From an uncultured bacterium (lineage in GTDB: Bacteria > Planctomycetota > Uabimicrobiia > Uabimicrobiales > JABWCH01), in NCBI GenBank assembly GCA_938003875.1, contig CALKWO010000229.1:1-24647 (forward strand): a stretch of DNA of 24,647 nucleotides. The letters run 5' to 3'. The translations under genes and the position numbers were made by a program. The notes beneath the pieces were generated by a model. That model was not told where the DNA came from. It saw nothing but the letters and a program-made list of their open reading frames with translations, and did no database searches. Shown here one piece after another: positions 23,786 through 24,647 of this stretch (position 1 is the stretch's first letter; every line of letters starts with the position of its first letter).

Positions 23786-24647
23786 TTACTTTTGATTTTC
23801 GGTTTTCTCTCTTTTGATTTCTGATATATTTTTATGATAATAAACGAGCAATTCTCTTTCGGCATTTTGCCAAAGATATTTTGCTAAAACATCTAAAGCA
23901 TCAGAACGTCTTTTCCTTTCGGTAGAAGATTCGGATACATTGTTTTGCATTTCATCGCTTTCTGATATAAAATAGTAGTCAAGAATTGCCTTGCGTTGGA
24001 TATCTGTAAGAGATTCTATTGATTTTTTTAGTACTGTTTTTAATTTGGATAGGGAACCAGATTCTTCCTCTTCTTCTGATATTTCCGATTCTGCGAAAGA
24101 TTCTTCCTGAGTATGAGTCATAAGCATGTTTTTGAGAACTGGGGCTTCATCTTGTTGAGCTAAGGATAGTAGTAATTTTTGTATTTGAATCTCTTTCGAT
24201 TCTTCTTCATGAGTTTGTTCTATATATTCTTCTAAACCGACACATTTGAGAGCTAAGGCTTCTTTAGCACCATTGATCTCTTGCCGAATTTTTTCAGGGA
24301 TTTGCTCCGACAATGCCTCTGCAATTGAAGCAGCAGATGGTTTTCGTCGTTCTTTCTCAGTAGCTACTTTGACAATGAAGTCACGGTATACCTTAGAAAG
24401 ATTTTTGACTTGCTCTTTTACTTGCTCTATATTTTTCCCTTGTTCGATATATAGAAGCATTGTTTGAATAATCAGATGTTCATCAGTAATGTAATCTCTT
24501 TCATTAGTTAAAATATTGATTGCTTTTTTGACCTTCCATGACAAGGAAGCCAAACGTCTTGGAATTTGAATCTCTTCCGATTCTTCTTCATTAGTTTGTT
24601 CTATATATTCTTCTAAACCGACACATTTGAGAGCTAAGGCTTCTTTA
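23786..24647 (-). CDS. Sigma-region-4-like regulator, 5' end outside the window
   Basis: The reading frame is open to the right edge of the window, so the gene is 5'-partial; a TTG at 24553 is the first possible start inside but coding sequence clearly continues upstream of it. The C-terminal part (SLTDIQRKAILDYYF, then SESSTERKRRSDALDVLAKYL) resembles sigma70-family region 4, a helix-turn-helix that binds -35 elements. The middle is acidic (SEISEEEEESGS). A ~28-residue segment, ALALKCVGLEEYIEQT plus an acidic tail, occurs twice in frame with a 127-residue period. With the zf-HC2 gene 10 nt downstream it probably forms a sigma/anti-sigma pair. No region 2 is visible, perhaps because it lies outside the window. 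Confidence 0.65.
   Translation of the reverse strand, partial: KEALALKCVGLEEYIEQTNEEESEEIQIPRRLASLSWKVKKAINILTNERDYITDEHLIIQTMLLYIEQGKNIEQVKEQVKNLSKVYRDFIVKVATEKERRKPSAASIAEALSEQIPEKIRQEINGAKEALALKCVGLEEYIEQTHEEESKEIQIQKLLLSLAQQDEAPVLKNMLMTHTQEESFAESEISEEEEESGSLSKLKTVLKKSIESLTDIQRKAILDYYFISESDEMQNNVSESSTERKRRSDALDVLAKYLWQNAERELLVYYHKNISEIKREKTENQK
24181..24266. repeat. 86-nt direct repeat, copy 1 (in-frame in the sigma-like gene)
   Basis: Matches 24562-24647 with three mismatches, at a distance of 381 nt (127 codons). Similarity stops abruptly at the 24181 side; the other limit cannot be seen because copy 2 runs to the window edge. Confidence 0.9.
24562..24647. repeat. 86-nt direct repeat, copy 2 (reaches the window edge)
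   Basis: Partner of 24181-24266. It is read in the same frame as copy 1, encoding the same ~28-residue acidic segment with two or three residue changes. Confidence 0.9.

Overview
AT-rich bacterial chromosome segment with no rRNA, tRNA, CRISPR array or transposase that I can see. The gene style suggests a Gram-negative-type bacterium with large, complex genomes: very large repeat-rich STAND/NACHT ATPases, zf-HC2 anti-sigma-like proteins, a sigma54 activator, a TPR-fused arginine methyltransferase, and an exported Opp-type binding protein without a lipobox. A member of the Planctomycetota/PVC group or a similar lineage is a reasonable guess, but this is inference and weak.

Left block (about 1-9741, all minus strand). 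In transcription order: an RtcR-type CARF-sigma54 activator; a 354-bp gap with a candidate sigma70 promoter; a prokaryotic viperin (radical SAM antiviral nucleotide synthase); a 1661-residue STAND-like P-loop protein; a 119-residue unknown; and a ViaA-like von Willebrand A protein. The last four are closely spaced and look like one operon. A long imperfect inverted repeat lies just beyond it (about 91-235). I read this as a multi-gene antiviral module: viperin makes chain-terminating nucleotides, the STAND-like protein and the vWA protein could sense or gate, and the adjacent RtcR homologue could couple expression to RNA damage. This arrangement is the most interesting thing in the window.

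Middle block (about 9950-17871, plus strand). An attenuator-like terminator hairpin precedes a 67-residue charged protein that overlaps a GC-richer E1/ThiF/MccB-like adenylating enzyme. A 33-codon ORF with a good ribosome binding site follows, then a TPR + protein arginine methyltransferase, then a complete oligopeptide ABC transporter (binding protein, two permeases, two ATPases). Stem-loops lie between oppA and oppB and between oppC and oppD. An adenylating enzyme, a tiny ORF, a methyltransferase and peptide transport together hint at peptide modification or peptide uptake, but this is unproven.

Right block (about 17973-24647, minus strand). A tightly packed operon reads inward from the right edge: a sigma-region-4-like protein (its 5' end lies outside the window and it carries an 86-nt in-frame repeat), a zf-HC2 zinc-finger protein, a Lon-protease-like domain protein, and a 1398-residue NACHT-HEAT protein resembling bacterial NLR-type conflict ATPases. 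The HEAT units are nearly identical in places at nucleotide level, which indicates recent repeat turnover. The two minus-strand blocks together make the window look like a defence or conflict island interrupted by a peptide transport/modification locus.
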